A stretch of 64,000 bases of DNA from Chloroflexi bacterium 44-23 (GCA_001899005.1 MKUW01000028.1:365033-429032); one strand, 5' to 3'; numbered from the stretch's first letter, positions 44,768 through 54,453 are shown. The notes: generated by a model not told the origin, from the sequence alone. Translations and numbers: made by a program.

Positions 44768-46103
44768 TCTTTTTTGTGTAATCCTCCCAGAATTTTAACA
44801 GGGTTTCCATCAGTGAATATTGGGGAGATAATAGTAATTTCCGTATAGGGCTAATATCCACCTGTTCACGTATTAGAATCTGCAATGGTCGTGAAAGCGT
44901 CTGATCACCCATGATGATTGCACCGGTGATATACGTAGGTGTGATGTACAAACGAAGCCGGTTAGATTCTTGAAAAGTTTGAGCAACGATTCCCAACGAC
45001 TGTTTTCGCCACACCTCACTATCACCGCGCATGATCCCGGCTACGTCTGCATCTCCATCAGGTTTATTTTCTTCTAGAACTTCTTTGCCAACCCGGCCAA
45101 TGATGGTTGTAATCAATCCTCCCAAACGGGTTACATTAAAAGGATATTTCTTTTCGTAGGCATAATTGCCGCCAGTCATATTCAACCCGGCAATCCAGCC
45201 TTGCTCAATCGCCGGTCGCCAAAGGCTGTCCAACACATGTTCACCACTCATGCGATCATATACTTGAGCGACATCTCCGGCAGCAAAAATATCCGCCTGG
45301 CTGGTATGCAGGCCCTCATCTACAATCACACCACGTTGGGTGTTTATTCCAGCCTTAATAGCCAGGTCCATCCTAGGCTTTATTCCAATCGCAAATGCCA
45401 CCATCTGACAATCGACTTGCACTTGTTTTTGTTGCTGACTGGCTCTTACGCCTGTTACTTTTCCTTTTTTGCCAAGAATCTCATCCAATTCCGTGTGGTA
45501 ATGGATCTTTATGCCATCCTGAATCAAACGGTTTTCTACGATCTTCGATTCAATTTCATCCAGAACGCTACTCCAGTAACGTTCACCTCTCAGAAAATAA
45601 TGGACCTGAATCCCAATCGCTGCCAGGCCTTCCGCTAATTCCAGGGCCGTAATGCCCCCTCCAATGACAACAGCTGTGCGTGCTTTCCTGGCATTTTTGA
45701 GTATATGAACTGCATCCTCCAAATTATCTAGTTTAACCACACCTTCCAGTTCCACACCTGGAACCCTGGACATGTTGGCAGAAGCACCAGTTGACAATAA
45801 TAAACGGTCATATTGTATATACGAACCATTGCTGGTCACTAATTGGTGTTGGTCGGGAAGGATGAATCGAACGCATCCTTTAACTAATTGTATATTTAGT
45901 TCCCTATAATATTCCTGATTAAATGGAAAAAGTTGTTCTTGCGGTACTTCACCCGTTAATAAGTACGCCAACCCTGGACGGGAATAATACCCAAATGGAT
46001 CGTCGGTGATTACTTGAATCTTATTTCTTGAATCTTCTCTGCGGATGGATCCTGCAGCGGCAATGCCAGCTGCTCCGCTTCCGATAATTACATAATTTGT
46101 CAT
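44760..46103 (-). CDS. FAD/NAD(P)-dependent oxidoreductase
   Basis: A 447-aa flavoprotein of the pyridine-nucleotide disulfide oxidoreductase (NirB/rubredoxin-reductase-like) group, without active-site cysteines. The FAD-binding site is VIIGSGAAGIAAAG at the N-terminus, the NAD(P) site is AVVIGGGITALELAEGL (about 145-161), and the FAD-contact motif is ADIFAAGDVAQ. It probably moves electrons between NAD(P)H and the ferredoxin or cytochromes encoded next to it. The start at 46103 has AAGGA upstream. Confidence 0.88.
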   Translation of the reverse strand: MTNYVIIGSGAAGIAAAGSIRREDSRNKIQVITDDPFGYYSRPGLAYLLTGEVPQEQLFPFNQEYYRELNIQLVKGCVRFILPDQHQLVTSNGSYIQYDRLLLSTGASANMSRVPGVELEGVVKLDNLEDAVHILKNARKARTAVVIGGGITALELAEGLAAIGIQVHYFLRGERYWSSVLDEIESKIVENRLIQDGIKIHYHTELDEILGKKGKVTGVRASQQQKQVQVDCQMVAFAIGIKPRMDLAIKAGINTQRGVIVDEGLHTSQADIFAAGDVAQVYDRMSGEHVLDSLWRPAIEQGWIAGLNMTGGNYAYEKKYPFNVTRLGGLITTIIGRVGKEVLEENKPDGDADVAGIMRGDSEVWRKQSLGIVAQTFQESNRLRLYITPTYITGAIIMGDQTLSRPLQILIREQVDISPIRKLLLSPQYSLMETLLKFWEDYTKKNA

Positions 46104-46126
46104 TTGTAACAATCCTTCAAATGTCT

Positions 46127-46402
46127 TCAGTCATGGATAACAAAGCGCAAGACACCGCGCGGGCAGCGCCTCACGCATTCTCCACAAGTCAAACATTTGC
46201 TTTCGTGAATTGCCATCCCTCTCATTGCATGTGAGCGAACATCTACATTGATCGGACAATTAAACGAACAAATCCCACACTGTACGCAACGTTTTTCATC
46301 CGGCAAAATATACCCAGATGCTAAAGTATCAAGTTTCAGACTTGTTTCTCTTAACATCGTTCCCAGTTTGTTGGAATAAGGGTTATCTTTTCTAATCATC
46401 AT
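46127..46402 (-). CDS. 2x[4Fe-4S] ferredoxin
   Basis: A 91-aa protein with two clusters, CVQCGICSFNCP and CLTCGECVRRCP, in a C-terminal domain after a 35-residue leader. It resembles the HdrC/quinol-linked ferredoxin subunits and would pass electrons between the flavoprotein and membrane or cytochrome partners. I use ATG 46402, which overlaps the cytochrome stop; a start at 46420 is also possible. Confidence 0.85.
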   Translation of the reverse strand: MMIRKDNPYSNKLGTMLRETSLKLDTLASGYILPDEKRCVQCGICSFNCPINVDVRSHAMRGMAIHESKCLTCGECVRRCPRGVLRFVIHD

Positions 46403-48014
46403 TTTTTTTTCCATTTCCATGACATTCCATGCATCGTGTCACATAGTCCGGGATTCCTTTATCCACATGTTTTTCAGTCATTTTTGATTGGCTGTGACAA
46501 TTAAAACAAGTCCAACTGCTGCCACCGGAAGGATGGCATTGAGCGCATTCCCCATTAGCATCCCCATGATTCAACGGGAAAGAATGACTAAAATTTGCAC
46601 CTCCCCACGAATCCGTACTATGACAATCGGAACACTGTCCGGCAAAATGGTTGGCTGGTTTGTTACCTGAATGACAACCCTGGCAATCAGTGGCACCGAT
46701 GGCAGCATGATTAAAACTGGCAGGACGCCAGGCATTGGTACTGTGACAGGCAGAACATTGCCCGGAGAAGTGATTGGCTGGTTTGTTACCTGAATGACAA
46801 CCCTGGCAATCAGTGGCACCCATGGCAGCATGATTAAAACTGGCAGGACGCCAGACATTAGTACTGTGACAGGCAGAACATTGCCCGGAGAAATGGTTAG
46901 CTGGTTTGTTCCCGGAGTGACAGCTTTGGCAATCCGTAGCACCGGCGATGGCATGATTAAAGCTGGCAGGAATCCAGGCGTTGATGCTGTGACAGGCGGA
47001 ACATTGCCCGGAAAAGTGATTGGTTGGCTTATTTTTATTATGGCAACTTTGACAATTCGTCGCTCCAGCAATTGCATGGTCAAAGCTGGCAGGGATCCAG
47101 GCCGTGGTACTGTGACAACTGGAGCATTGACCAGAAAAATGATTTGCGGGTTTATTGACCAAATGACAACTCTGGCAGTCCGTTGCTAAAGCTACTGAAT
47201 GGTTGAAGAATGTAGGAACCCACCCGGTTGCTGTGTGACATAAAGAGCATACACCCTGGTAGTGATTATCCGGAAGTACCGCCAAGTGGCATTCCACACA
47301 TTGATCCGGTAAGCCTTCATACGTGAGACCGCTATGGCACCCCTCACAAGTTAATTCTGCATGTTTCCCCATTAAAGGGAAAAATTGATGATTTGCGCCA
47401 GTACTCCCCGGTAGAAAAGGAATCTTGCGCGGGTCAATGGTATCCTGTCTCTCAGGTGCAGAGTTAAGTAGTGAGCTTACTTTTGTATCGTTTTTCATCA
47501 GTGCCTGGTTTAACACATATAGTCCCGATAAAGGATTTGAATCATTCTCTGCTAATATTTTCAGCTGGTTTAACTCTTCTAGGGCTAACGAGAATTCTAT
47601 GGGGAAATTTTCTTTCAGATAAATGAATTGGTTCATGCTTTTTTGGATTGTGGATAAGGTTTTCACAAAATGCAATCGCAGATTCTCGATATCATCAGAA
47701 TTTCCATCCTGAAATCGCTTCAAAACATGGTCTAATTCAACCCAAACATTATTAATGTGTTGTGCTTCTTCTTGTTTACCTGCAATATTATCCAAACCTT
47801 TTACCCGTTTATCCAAAATCTTTAGCTCATACCAGGATTTACTGGTAGGGTTGATATAAAACACAAGCATCGCATGTTCCAGATGATCCTGCATTTGAAA
47901 CAATTTTCCCTCCGGATGAATCGGTGCAATTTCCACAAATGCGAATACAGCGGCACTGATTCCGGACATAATAAACAAAACAATCAGGGTGAGTATTAAC
48001 AGAGTCTTTCTCAT
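46392..48014 (-). CDS. Multiheme cytochrome c with 16 CxxCH motifs
   Basis: A 540-aa exported protein: an N-terminal membrane helix (LLILTLIVLFIMSGISA), a helical region to about 210, then 16 CxxCH haem sites. The middle is a tandem repeat of about 41 residues (DCQSCHSGNKPANHFSGQ, then CSACHSTNAWRPASFNHA), so hemes come in pairs at even spacing. It should form a conductive chain outside the membrane. AAGGGAAG precedes the ATG at 48014. It overlaps the ferredoxin and comes just after the 15-heme cytochrome. Confidence 0.93.
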   Translation of the reverse strand: MRKTLLILTLIVLFIMSGISAAVFAFVEIAPIHPEGKLFQMQDHLEHAMLVFYINPTSKSWYELKILDKRVKGLDNIAGKQEEAQHINNVWVELDHVLKRFQDGNSDDIENLRLHFVKTLSTIQKSMNQFIYLKENFPIEFSLALEELNQLKILAENDSNPLSGLYVLNQALMKNDTKVSSLLNSAPERQDTIDPRKIPFLPGSTGANHQFFPLMGKHAELTCEGCHSGLTYEGLPDQCVECHLAVLPDNHYQGVCSLCHTATGWVPTFFNHSVALATDCQSCHLVNKPANHFSGQCSSCHSTTAWIPASFDHAIAGATNCQSCHNKNKPTNHFSGQCSACHSINAWIPASFNHAIAGATDCQSCHSGNKPANHFSGQCSACHSTNVWRPASFNHAAMGATDCQGCHSGNKPANHFSGQCSACHSTNAWRPASFNHAAIGATDCQGCHSGNKPANHFAGQCSDCHSTDSWGGANFSHSFPLNHGDANGECAQCHPSGGSSWTCFNCHSQSKMTEKHVDKGIPDYVTRCMECHGNGKKNDD

Positions 48015-48036
48015 AGTTGCTTCCCTTTCTGTTTTT

Positions 48037-49269
48037 TTAATCATGGGTTTCTCCGTCCGCGTGACACTCAACACAATCCATCAAGCGGTCCTGGCTTAGC
48101 TTTTCTTCATCATGTTCTTCGATAAAATCAGGATCACGTGAATCATGACAATTCTCACAGGTATACTGTGTGTAAGTAACTGTATGGCAGGTTTCGCAAG
48201 CGATTTCGCCCTCATCGCCATGATCGAGAGGAAATGTGTGCTCTTTCAAAACGGCTGGTTGCCAGGCATCTGTTGAATGACAGGCAACACAATTCAATCC
48301 AAAACTTCCAGCGTGAATTTCTGGTTCAGAATGACAATCTGAGCATTCGTTCGGCAAACCAATAAAGACTTGATTTTCATGGCAGGTAACACAATCCAAT
48401 TCACTATGAGCTCCATCCAGGACATAGACATTTTGGTGGTTAAAATTATGCATCCGATCTAGCCCATCATGGCAGGCAGTACAGTCCATTCCAAATTCTC
48501 CGCTATGACTTTGCATATATTCAAAATCATGCTGTTCATGACAATTCTTGCAGGTAGCCACATCCACTTCCGCAGTTTCCTTTTGATGACAGCGCAAACA
48601 TGTTATCGATATACCCTGGTAATCAAAATCATGTAATATCAGACTGAAGCCCACCGCTTCATGGTCGAATGGATTTCCTTTCCACACTGCTGGAACCCAG
48701 GCTTGTGTAGAATGACAATCTGTGCAATCCGATGAAAACATCTCGGCATGCTGTTCTGGTTCAGCATGACAATCAGAACAGGCAGAACTGATTTGAAACT
48801 CATTTGCTGTATGACAATCCTGACAATCCAGTGGTAAATGCTCTCCAGTCAATGGAAACGCAGTCAGGTTATGGTCAAACTTCTGAATTGCATCCTGCAG
48901 CATATCAAAATCTCGCCCTTTATGATCCATATGGCAAGATCGGCAAGAGTTAACCCCACTCAGAATACCATGCAATCCACTTTGCAGGTCAATCTGACTG
49001 GCGATATCATCATGGCATTTCAAACAACTTTCGCTCTGGCTGGAGACAAGTGGTTGGTGGCAATATTTACATTGTTGTTCAATCTCAGCATGAGAACTGG
49101 CACTCGCCAGTACCAGGCCGCGTGTATTTTGCGCGGATAGTGATCCTGGGCTAAAAATTACGGACCCTTGAAATAAAAATACTGTAACCAGTATGATCAA
49201 AGCCCCTGATGCCAGGATAATACTTAATGATGAAAAAAGTGGAGATCCACTGTTCTCCGAATTTCTCAA
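48037..49269 (-). CDS. Multiheme cytochrome c with 15 CxxCH motifs
   Basis: A 410-aa protein, first gene of the operon. A membrane anchor (about 16-40) is followed by 15 CxxCH motifs spread evenly to the C-terminus, with many extra His for haem ligation (for example FDHNLTAFPLTGEH, EPEQHAEMF). It resembles the cytochrome c7/c3-like doubled-heme domains used in long-range electron transfer. The start is a TTG, the only in-frame option, since a stop codon lies two codons upstream. It is expected to exchange electrons with the following cytochrome. Confidence 0.92.
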   Translation of the reverse strand: MRNSENSGSPLFSSLSIILASGALIILVTVFLFQGSVIFSPGSLSAQNTRGLVLASASSHAEIEQQCKYCHQPLVSSQSESCLKCHDDIASQIDLQSGLHGILSGVNSCRSCHMDHKGRDFDMLQDAIQKFDHNLTAFPLTGEHLPLDCQDCHTANEFQISSACSDCHAEPEQHAEMFSSDCTDCHSTQAWVPAVWKGNPFDHEAVGFSLILHDFDYQGISITCLRCHQKETAEVDVATCKNCHEQHDFEYMQSHSGEFGMDCTACHDGLDRMHNFNHQNVYVLDGAHSELDCVTCHENQVFIGLPNECSDCHSEPEIHAGSFGLNCVACHSTDAWQPAVLKEHTFPLDHGDEGEIACETCHTVTYTQYTCENCHDSRDPDFIEEHDEEKLSQDRLMDCVECHADGETHD

Positions 49270-50053
49270 ATATTAGTCTTTGGAACACATTTGATTTTGA
49301 TCGTTCACTATTATAGTACTTTTATCAAATAAATCGACATTTGTGAATATTAATTTCACTTTTGAAAGGTTTTTTGTAACTTCAAACCAGATATACTTCT
49401 TCCATATTCTCTTAATCAAAGAATAAATTGGAAGTCACCCCAAAAAACTGTCTCTATTGTGTTATAACCGAGGCATTTGCTAAATCGAAAGCCGCTATCC
49501 CGTTTCTTCAGCCATGTGAACGGCAGATTGTCACTCCATCCAAAGCAATTAATCGGCCTTTCGTCAGGATGGAAATTTCTTATACCCGATCCATAAGATA
49601 TTTTTAAAATTCTTGTGGTTTAATCAGTGAAAATATTTGTTCAAAGGCAACGTGAAGGGTATGCCGTGTGGTATCGTCAGGTAACGTTCAAATCATTCTT
49701 CGCTGGCCTTACTAAGAAATTTGATCATTACCCATCAACTGCGCCAAAAATAATCTCACAAATCGCGATGACGATCATAACCATAAGTTGATCAGTTTAA
49801 CTAATATATTACTTAGCCAGTTTTGTTAAATAATTTAGCGATTAAATCGAGTACGAATGATGCTCCTTTTCAAAATAATCCAATCGTTTTATCCCGGGGC
49901 TGGATAGAATTGTATGTCGACTAATGTATAGAATGTTAACTCTTGTTTTCGGCTTTGCGATTCCTCTGCCATGCAGGCTGCAAAAATGAAAATAAAATTC
50001 CATTCAGCTATAATAGAATATCTTGTAAGCTTGTATTAATGATCTGGTGGTAT
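49270..50053. other. Gene-free region upstream of the cytochrome operon and HAD gene
   Basis: About 780 bp with no credible coding. A TATAAT on the minus strand at 49310-49315 may be the -10 for the cytochrome operon, and a TATAAT on the plus strand near 50009 the -10 for the HAD gene. The middle 450 bp show nothing recognisable. Confidence 0.45.
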
Positions 50054-50818
50054 ATGAAAGAAACAAAGAACTATTTAATTGATATGGATGGCGTTCTCGT
50101 ACGGGGAAACACGATCATACCCGGTGCTAACGAGTTTATTGATCGTTTACGAACCGCCAAGTCCAAATTTCTGATATTAACCAACAACTCCCGCTATACC
50201 CCACGTGACTTAGCTTATCGTTTCAGCATGGTTGGGTTGAAAATTTCTGAAGATTCCATCTTTACCTCCGCCATGGCAACCGCACGTTTTGTCCACAGCC
50301 AGCACCCGCAGGGCAAGGCCTTCGTGATCGGAGAAAGTGGACTTACTACAGCCTTACACGATCAAGGGTACATCATCACTGAGCACAACCCCGATTATGT
50401 CATTCTGGGCGAGACTGAGATGATGAACCAGGATGCTTTTACCAAGGCTATTCGTCTGGTAGCCGCCAATACCCGTTTTATCGCCACCAACCCCGATGCA
50501 AGCGGCCCATCCGAGAAGGGTATCATACCCGGCGCCGGCGCTATAGCAGCTCTGATTGAAAAAGCCTCCGGAAAAAATGCCTTTTATATTGGAAAGCCCA
50601 ATCCTTTAATGATGCGCTCAGCCATAAATTTCCTGGGCGTTCACTCGGAAAACACCATCATGGTCGGAGATCGCATGGATACTGACATTGCCGCCGGGGT
50701 TCAAAGTGGCATGGAAACCATCCTGGTGCTCTCGGGCATAACCCGCCGGGAGGATATCGACAACTATCCATACGTGCCTACCTATATTTTCGATTCCGTC
50801 GCGGATATTGTTCCCTAA
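50054..50818 (+). CDS. HAD-superfamily hydrolase, NagD/AraL type (subclass IIA)
   Basis: A 254-aa phosphatase. Motif I is LIDMDGVLV (nucleophile Asp), motif II ILTNNSR, motif III KPNPLM, and motif IV VGDRMDTDIAAG. The cap lies between motifs II and III, as in NagD, AraL and 4-nitrophenylphosphatase-like enzymes. It hydrolyses sugar or nucleotide phosphates; substrate unknown. The ATG at 50054 fits the family start; the frame extends 37 codons upstream without homology. Confidence 0.9.
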   Translation: MKETKNYLIDMDGVLVRGNTIIPGANEFIDRLRTAKSKFLILTNNSRYTPRDLAYRFSMVGLKISEDSIFTSAMATARFVHSQHPQGKAFVIGESGLTTALHDQGYIITEHNPDYVILGETEMMNQDAFTKAIRLVAANTRFIATNPDASGPSEKGIIPGAGAIAALIEKASGKNAFYIGKPNPLMMRSAINFLGVHSENTIMVGDRMDTDIAAGVQSGMETILVLSGITRREDIDNYPYVPTYIFDSVADIVP

Positions 50819-50860
50819 AGAAATGTGATGAGTGCGTAGTAATGAGGAATTATTTCTCTC

Positions 50861-50916
50861 ATTACCAATTACTCGTTACTCGTTACTCGTTACTCGTTAC
50901 TCGTTATCCGTTACCC
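50861..50916. repeat. Intergenic heptad repeat element, copy 4
   Basis: Eight heptads in register: ATTACCA, ATTACTC, GTTACTC four times, GTTATCC, GTTACCC. Just upstream GTAATGAG (50839-50846) and CTCATTAC (50858-50865) make an 8-bp hairpin. Same family as at 976-1067. Confidence 0.8.
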
Positions 50917-50974
50917 GAACTTTATTAAAAACCTCAACAATCTTTTTTATAAACACAGGAAATCCGGATTCCCT

Positions 50975-51904
50975 CTAGATATTATTTTCTTCCCTTTTTA
51001 TGGTAAAAACATCAAAATCACGGGCTACGATTGTTTGCGGAAATACAGCTTGTGCCTCTGCCAGAATATCACGCTCTCGATAACGACGCGAAAGATGCGT
51101 TAAAATCAGTTGTTTCACATCTGATTTTAACGCCAGATCAGCTGCCTGCCGGGCTGTCAGGTGGCCAAATTGAGCTGCCATTTCGGCTTCACTTTCGAGA
51201 TAAGTTGCTTCAACCACCAACGCATCTGCCTGATGACAATAGGTGACCAAATTGCTGGTATCACCGACATCCCCCAAGACCATCAGGCGGGTACCCGCTC
51301 TGAATTCACCCAGCACTTCCTCGGGTTGAATGCTGCGTCCATCCGGCAATTGAATTGCTTTTCCTCCCACCAGGTCACCGCGCCAGGGTCCCGGGGGAAT
51401 TCCCAAAGCCTCTGCCTTCTCAGGTAAAAACGGATAACGACCTTTTTCTTGAAACAGGTACCCGTAATTATCCGGGCCGCGATGTCGCACCGGAACAGCG
51501 CTGACAGTAAATTCTGATTCTTCGATAAATACACCTTCTGTGATCGGTACCAAAGCTAGTTCCGGCACAGGATGATTGCCCTTCAGTACCACACCATAAA
51601 TAAGATCGTGAACACGATTGAGAGCTGCCTGGCCACCAAATATTTCCAATGATTCCAATGTCTCCCAACGCAGTAAGGTTGAAAGTAAACCTGCAAGGCC
51701 TAAAATGTGATCAAGGTGCCCATGTGTGATCAAAATTCTGTTCAGGTTTTTAAAGCCAATCCCAGCTTGCAAAATCTGACGTTGTGTTCCTTCACCGCAA
51801 TCTACCAAAAAGCGATGTTCATTTTGTTTAATCATTAAAGCAGGTAAATTTCTTTTTATGGAAGGTGCTGATGCGGAAGTTCCTAAAAATATTAATTCAA
51901 ACAA
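50975..51904 (-). CDS. rnz: Ribonuclease Z
   Basis: A 309-aa metallo-beta-lactamase-fold enzyme. It has the start motif FLGTSASAPS, the zinc motif THGHLDH (His61, His63, Asp65, His66), the exosite-like GNHPVPELALVPI region, and later VEATYLESE and LTHLSRRY. It trims the 3' end of tRNA precursors. Since the tRNA-Glu gene in this window lacks an encoded CCA, RNase Z processing is expected. No adjacent partner. Confidence 0.93.
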   Translation of the reverse strand: MFELIFLGTSASAPSIKRNLPALMIKQNEHRFLVDCGEGTQRQILQAGIGFKNLNRILITHGHLDHILGLAGLLSTLLRWETLESLEIFGGQAALNRVHDLIYGVVLKGNHPVPELALVPITEGVFIEESEFTVSAVPVRHRGPDNYGYLFQEKGRYPFLPEKAEALGIPPGPWRGDLVGGKAIQLPDGRSIQPEEVLGEFRAGTRLMVLGDVGDTSNLVTYCHQADALVVEATYLESEAEMAAQFGHLTARQAADLALKSDVKQLILTHLSRRYRERDILAEAQAVFPQTIVARDFDVFTIKREENNI

Positions 51905-52845
51905 GGGGTAATTATCCTTTCTTAGAGCCCTTCCTATTTTACCTTATTCCGCTTGATCGCAGCCTCATCCGCAACTTGAGATGTTGATAGTTTTCCGTTT
52001 CTTTATCCTTTTGATAAAACGTTCATTTCTTAATTTTTGAAAGGATACAATTTTTCTGTTTTGATACTTCGCTTGAAACCGATGACAACTAATCGGTAAC
52101 GGTCATTGCGAGATTCGGCTAAACCGCCGAAAGGCAGTCTTCGAGGACAAATAACATTGCACAGTGCAAATAAGACGTAGGGTGAGTGTGTAACGCACCA
52201 CATCTTTATGGTATGAGTTGTCGGCTGATGGGCGAAGCATCCGCGATGGGTATGTTTTACAGGATAAAATGATTTCCCGGATGCTTAGCCCTTACGAGAG
52301 ATCTCACGTGAAAGAGACCTAATACCCCTCAGGGGGGTTTTATTGAAGAAAAACTTTTTATTCATTCTACGAATTTAAATTCGGTGAGGATCTCAAGATA
52401 ACCTTCCCGGATGGCGGATTCACAGTAGCTTATTATTTCCTAACATCCGGCAGGAAAGCTTTTTACAATTTTATTTCTCAATTAAGTTGATAACGTACCA
52501 TACCAGCGTTTCTTAATGTTATGAGCAGCCGGAAAGTGTGTTACCCACAATGAAGCAATCCTGCTTCGTGCGAGAAAGATTGCTTCGCTGCACTGGTAAA
52601 AACAACCAGCAGGTAAAACCTGTAGGAAAGGGAATGCTCGAGATTTTTAACGGTGAAAAATGGCCCTGTAAAATCAGAACGACCGTCTGAAAATCACTGC
52701 CATTCGCCCTCATATCTTTCTGCGCGGCTTGCAATGGCACGCCCAGCTTATTATTTGCAGATAGAGTCCAATTTGTGGCATAATCATTGTAACCAATCAT
52801 ATCAGCTGTTTAATCGCCGGTTTGGCGCACCAAGGGAGAATGAAA
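51905..52845. other. Gene-free, repeat-rich region
   Basis: About 940 bp without a coding sequence. It contains GTCATTGCGAG near 52103 and GAAGCAATC words near 52550, fragments reminiscent of widely dispersed bacterial repeats, a copy of the GGGCGAAGCATCCG element at 52230, and a GTGTAACGCACC hairpin-like piece near 52188. Confidence 0.6.
52230..52317. repeat. Dispersed inverted-repeat element, copy 2
   Basis: GGGCGAAGCATCCG ... CGGATGCTTAGCCC, then TTACGAGAGATCTCACGTGA. It matches copy 1 at 32825-32911 in arms, tail and spacing; one base in the right arm differs. Confidence 0.8.
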
Positions 52846-53334
52846 ATGGAATTACTTTCAGTCGCCATAGAAAAACCTGAAGAGATCAATTTTGTTTTAG
52901 GCCAATCGCATTTTATTAAGACAGTTGAAGATATCCATGAAGCGCTGGTTACTGCTGTGCCTGGGATTAAGTTTGGGCTTGCCTTTTGTGAAGCATCCGG
53001 TAAGTGTCTCATTCGCTGGAGTGGAACTGATCCCGAAATGCTGGATCTGGCAAAAAAGAATGCAGTTCGGATTGCAGCCGGACATAGCTTCATCCTTTTT
53101 CTGGGTCCTGGCTTCTTTCCCATCAACATCCTACCCTCCCTCCAACGTGTGCCTGAAATTGTCAGCATTTTATGCGCAACTGCCAATCCTTGTGAAGTAA
53201 TTCTGGCGGAAACAAGTCTGGGGCGCGCCATTTTGGGCGTTGTCGATGGTGCCAGCCCAGCCGGTATAGAAGACGAGCAGGGTATCGCCTGGCGCAAGAG
53301 TTTTTTACGGAATATTGGTTATAAAGCCGCCTGA
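52846..53334 (+). CDS. Adenosine-specific kinase family protein
   Basis: A 162-aa protein matching the small PF04008 family, in which an archaeal member has been described as an adenosine-specific kinase. Recognisable parts: NFVLGQSHFIKTVEDIHEAL, GLAFCEASGKCLIRW, GHSFILFLG and the AETSLGRAILGVVDG block. The ATG at 52846 has GGGAG seven bases upstream. It stands alone; its substrate in bacteria is not proven. Confidence 0.85.
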   Translation: MELLSVAIEKPEEINFVLGQSHFIKTVEDIHEALVTAVPGIKFGLAFCEASGKCLIRWSGTDPEMLDLAKKNAVRIAAGHSFILFLGPGFFPINILPSLQRVPEIVSILCATANPCEVILAETSLGRAILGVVDGASPAGIEDEQGIAWRKSFLRNIGYKAA

Positions 53335-53415
53335 ACGAGGGAACTTTATCAGGCACCTTTCCGTCATTAAAAAGAACTATTTATTTAGGAAAAGAGAAGT
53401 TAAGGAGAAAACCTC

Positions 53416-54390
53416 ATGCGTTCGAAAAATTGGTTTGTAATTGTAAGCATATTTAGCCTCTTTGTGCTCTTAAGTGCCTGCACATTGCCTTTGACGACCC
53501 CGACGCCTCCTCCGGTAAGTGATTCAGAAATGGCCACACGTGTGGCTAAAATACTGACGGAGATGCCCTCGCCAACCAGCGCTCTGGCCACCGGAGAATT
53601 GCCTCCGCTTGCCACCGAACCCCCACCCGCAGAAACGTCTTCAATAACGACCGGAGTCGCTACCACTGAAGTGCCAGCCAGCGAACCTACGGCCACAGAA
53701 CCGTTGCCTATCCCAACAGCAACAGCAACGCTCGTCCCTCCAACCATAACACCCACCTCGACACCATATCCTGGATTTACACCCCCACCGGATAACCCCC
53801 GCACAAAATTTGGGACCCCCACCTGGACTGACACCTTCAAAAATGGCGATAATTGGCCAACCGGGCCGGATAAATACACCAGTATCGATTTCAGTGGCAA
53901 TAAATTAAAACTTACCGGTTTGACTACTACCGATGGATGGCGTTTGGTCGCTACAGAAAAATTAGCGAATATGTACATCGAAATGACAGTTTCTACCGGC
54001 ACTTGCAGCGGAAGTGACCGCTATGGTTTCATCTTCCGTGTGCCAAATGCACGGGATGCCAATCGGGGATATCTGTTTGGAGTAACATGCGATGGTAATT
54101 ACAGCTTACGGGAATGGGATGCTACCATCGGATCAAAAGGTTCAATGACCACACACGTTAATTGGACCAATTCACCAGCTATTCAAGCAGGCAGTAATAA
54201 GAGCAATACCATAGGTGTCTTGGCAATCGGCGATAAGATCGTGCTGTATGCTAACGGTGTCTTGCTGAAAGAAGTAAAAGACAACACCTTTTCTGAGGGG
54301 TCATTCGGCCTCTTCATTGGTGCGCGTGAAACCAGTAATTTCACGATCACAGTGGGTGAAATCTCATACTGGAAAAACCCAGCTCAATAA
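53416..54390 (+). CDS. Surface lipoprotein with Thr/Pro linker and lectin-like domain
   Basis: A 324-aa lipoprotein: signal peptide with lipobox LLSAC, then a long Thr/Pro/Glu-rich linker (about 25-125), and a C-terminal beta-rich domain (about 135-320) with WTDTFKNGDNWP, YGFIFRVPNARDANRGYLFG and GSFGLFIGARETSNFTITV. The domain resembles concanavalin-like folds such as DUF1080/LamG, so it may bind carbohydrate. No catalytic residues are evident. AAGGAG precedes the ATG, and a terminator follows at 54420. Confidence 0.75.
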   Translation: MRSKNWFVIVSIFSLFVLLSACTLPLTTPTPPPVSDSEMATRVAKILTEMPSPTSALATGELPPLATEPPPAETSSITTGVATTEVPASEPTATEPLPIPTATATLVPPTITPTSTPYPGFTPPPDNPRTKFGTPTWTDTFKNGDNWPTGPDKYTSIDFSGNKLKLTGLTTTDGWRLVATEKLANMYIEMTVSTGTCSGSDRYGFIFRVPNARDANRGYLFGVTCDGNYSLREWDATIGSKGSMTTHVNWTNSPAIQAGSNKSNTIGVLAIGDKIVLYANGVLLKEVKDNTFSEGSFGLFIGARETSNFTITVGEISYWKNPAQ

Positions 54391-54419
54391 AGTTAATCGA
54401 AAGCCAACCATTAGAATTC

Positions 54420-54453
54420 AATCCGGCAACTGATCAAAACCAGTTGCTGGATT
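54420..54453 (+). terminator. Terminator after the lectin-like lipoprotein gene
   Basis: AATCCGGCAACTG pairs with CAGTTGCTGGATT (one G-U) around an 8-nt loop, followed by GTTCTTAT. Confidence 0.7.
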
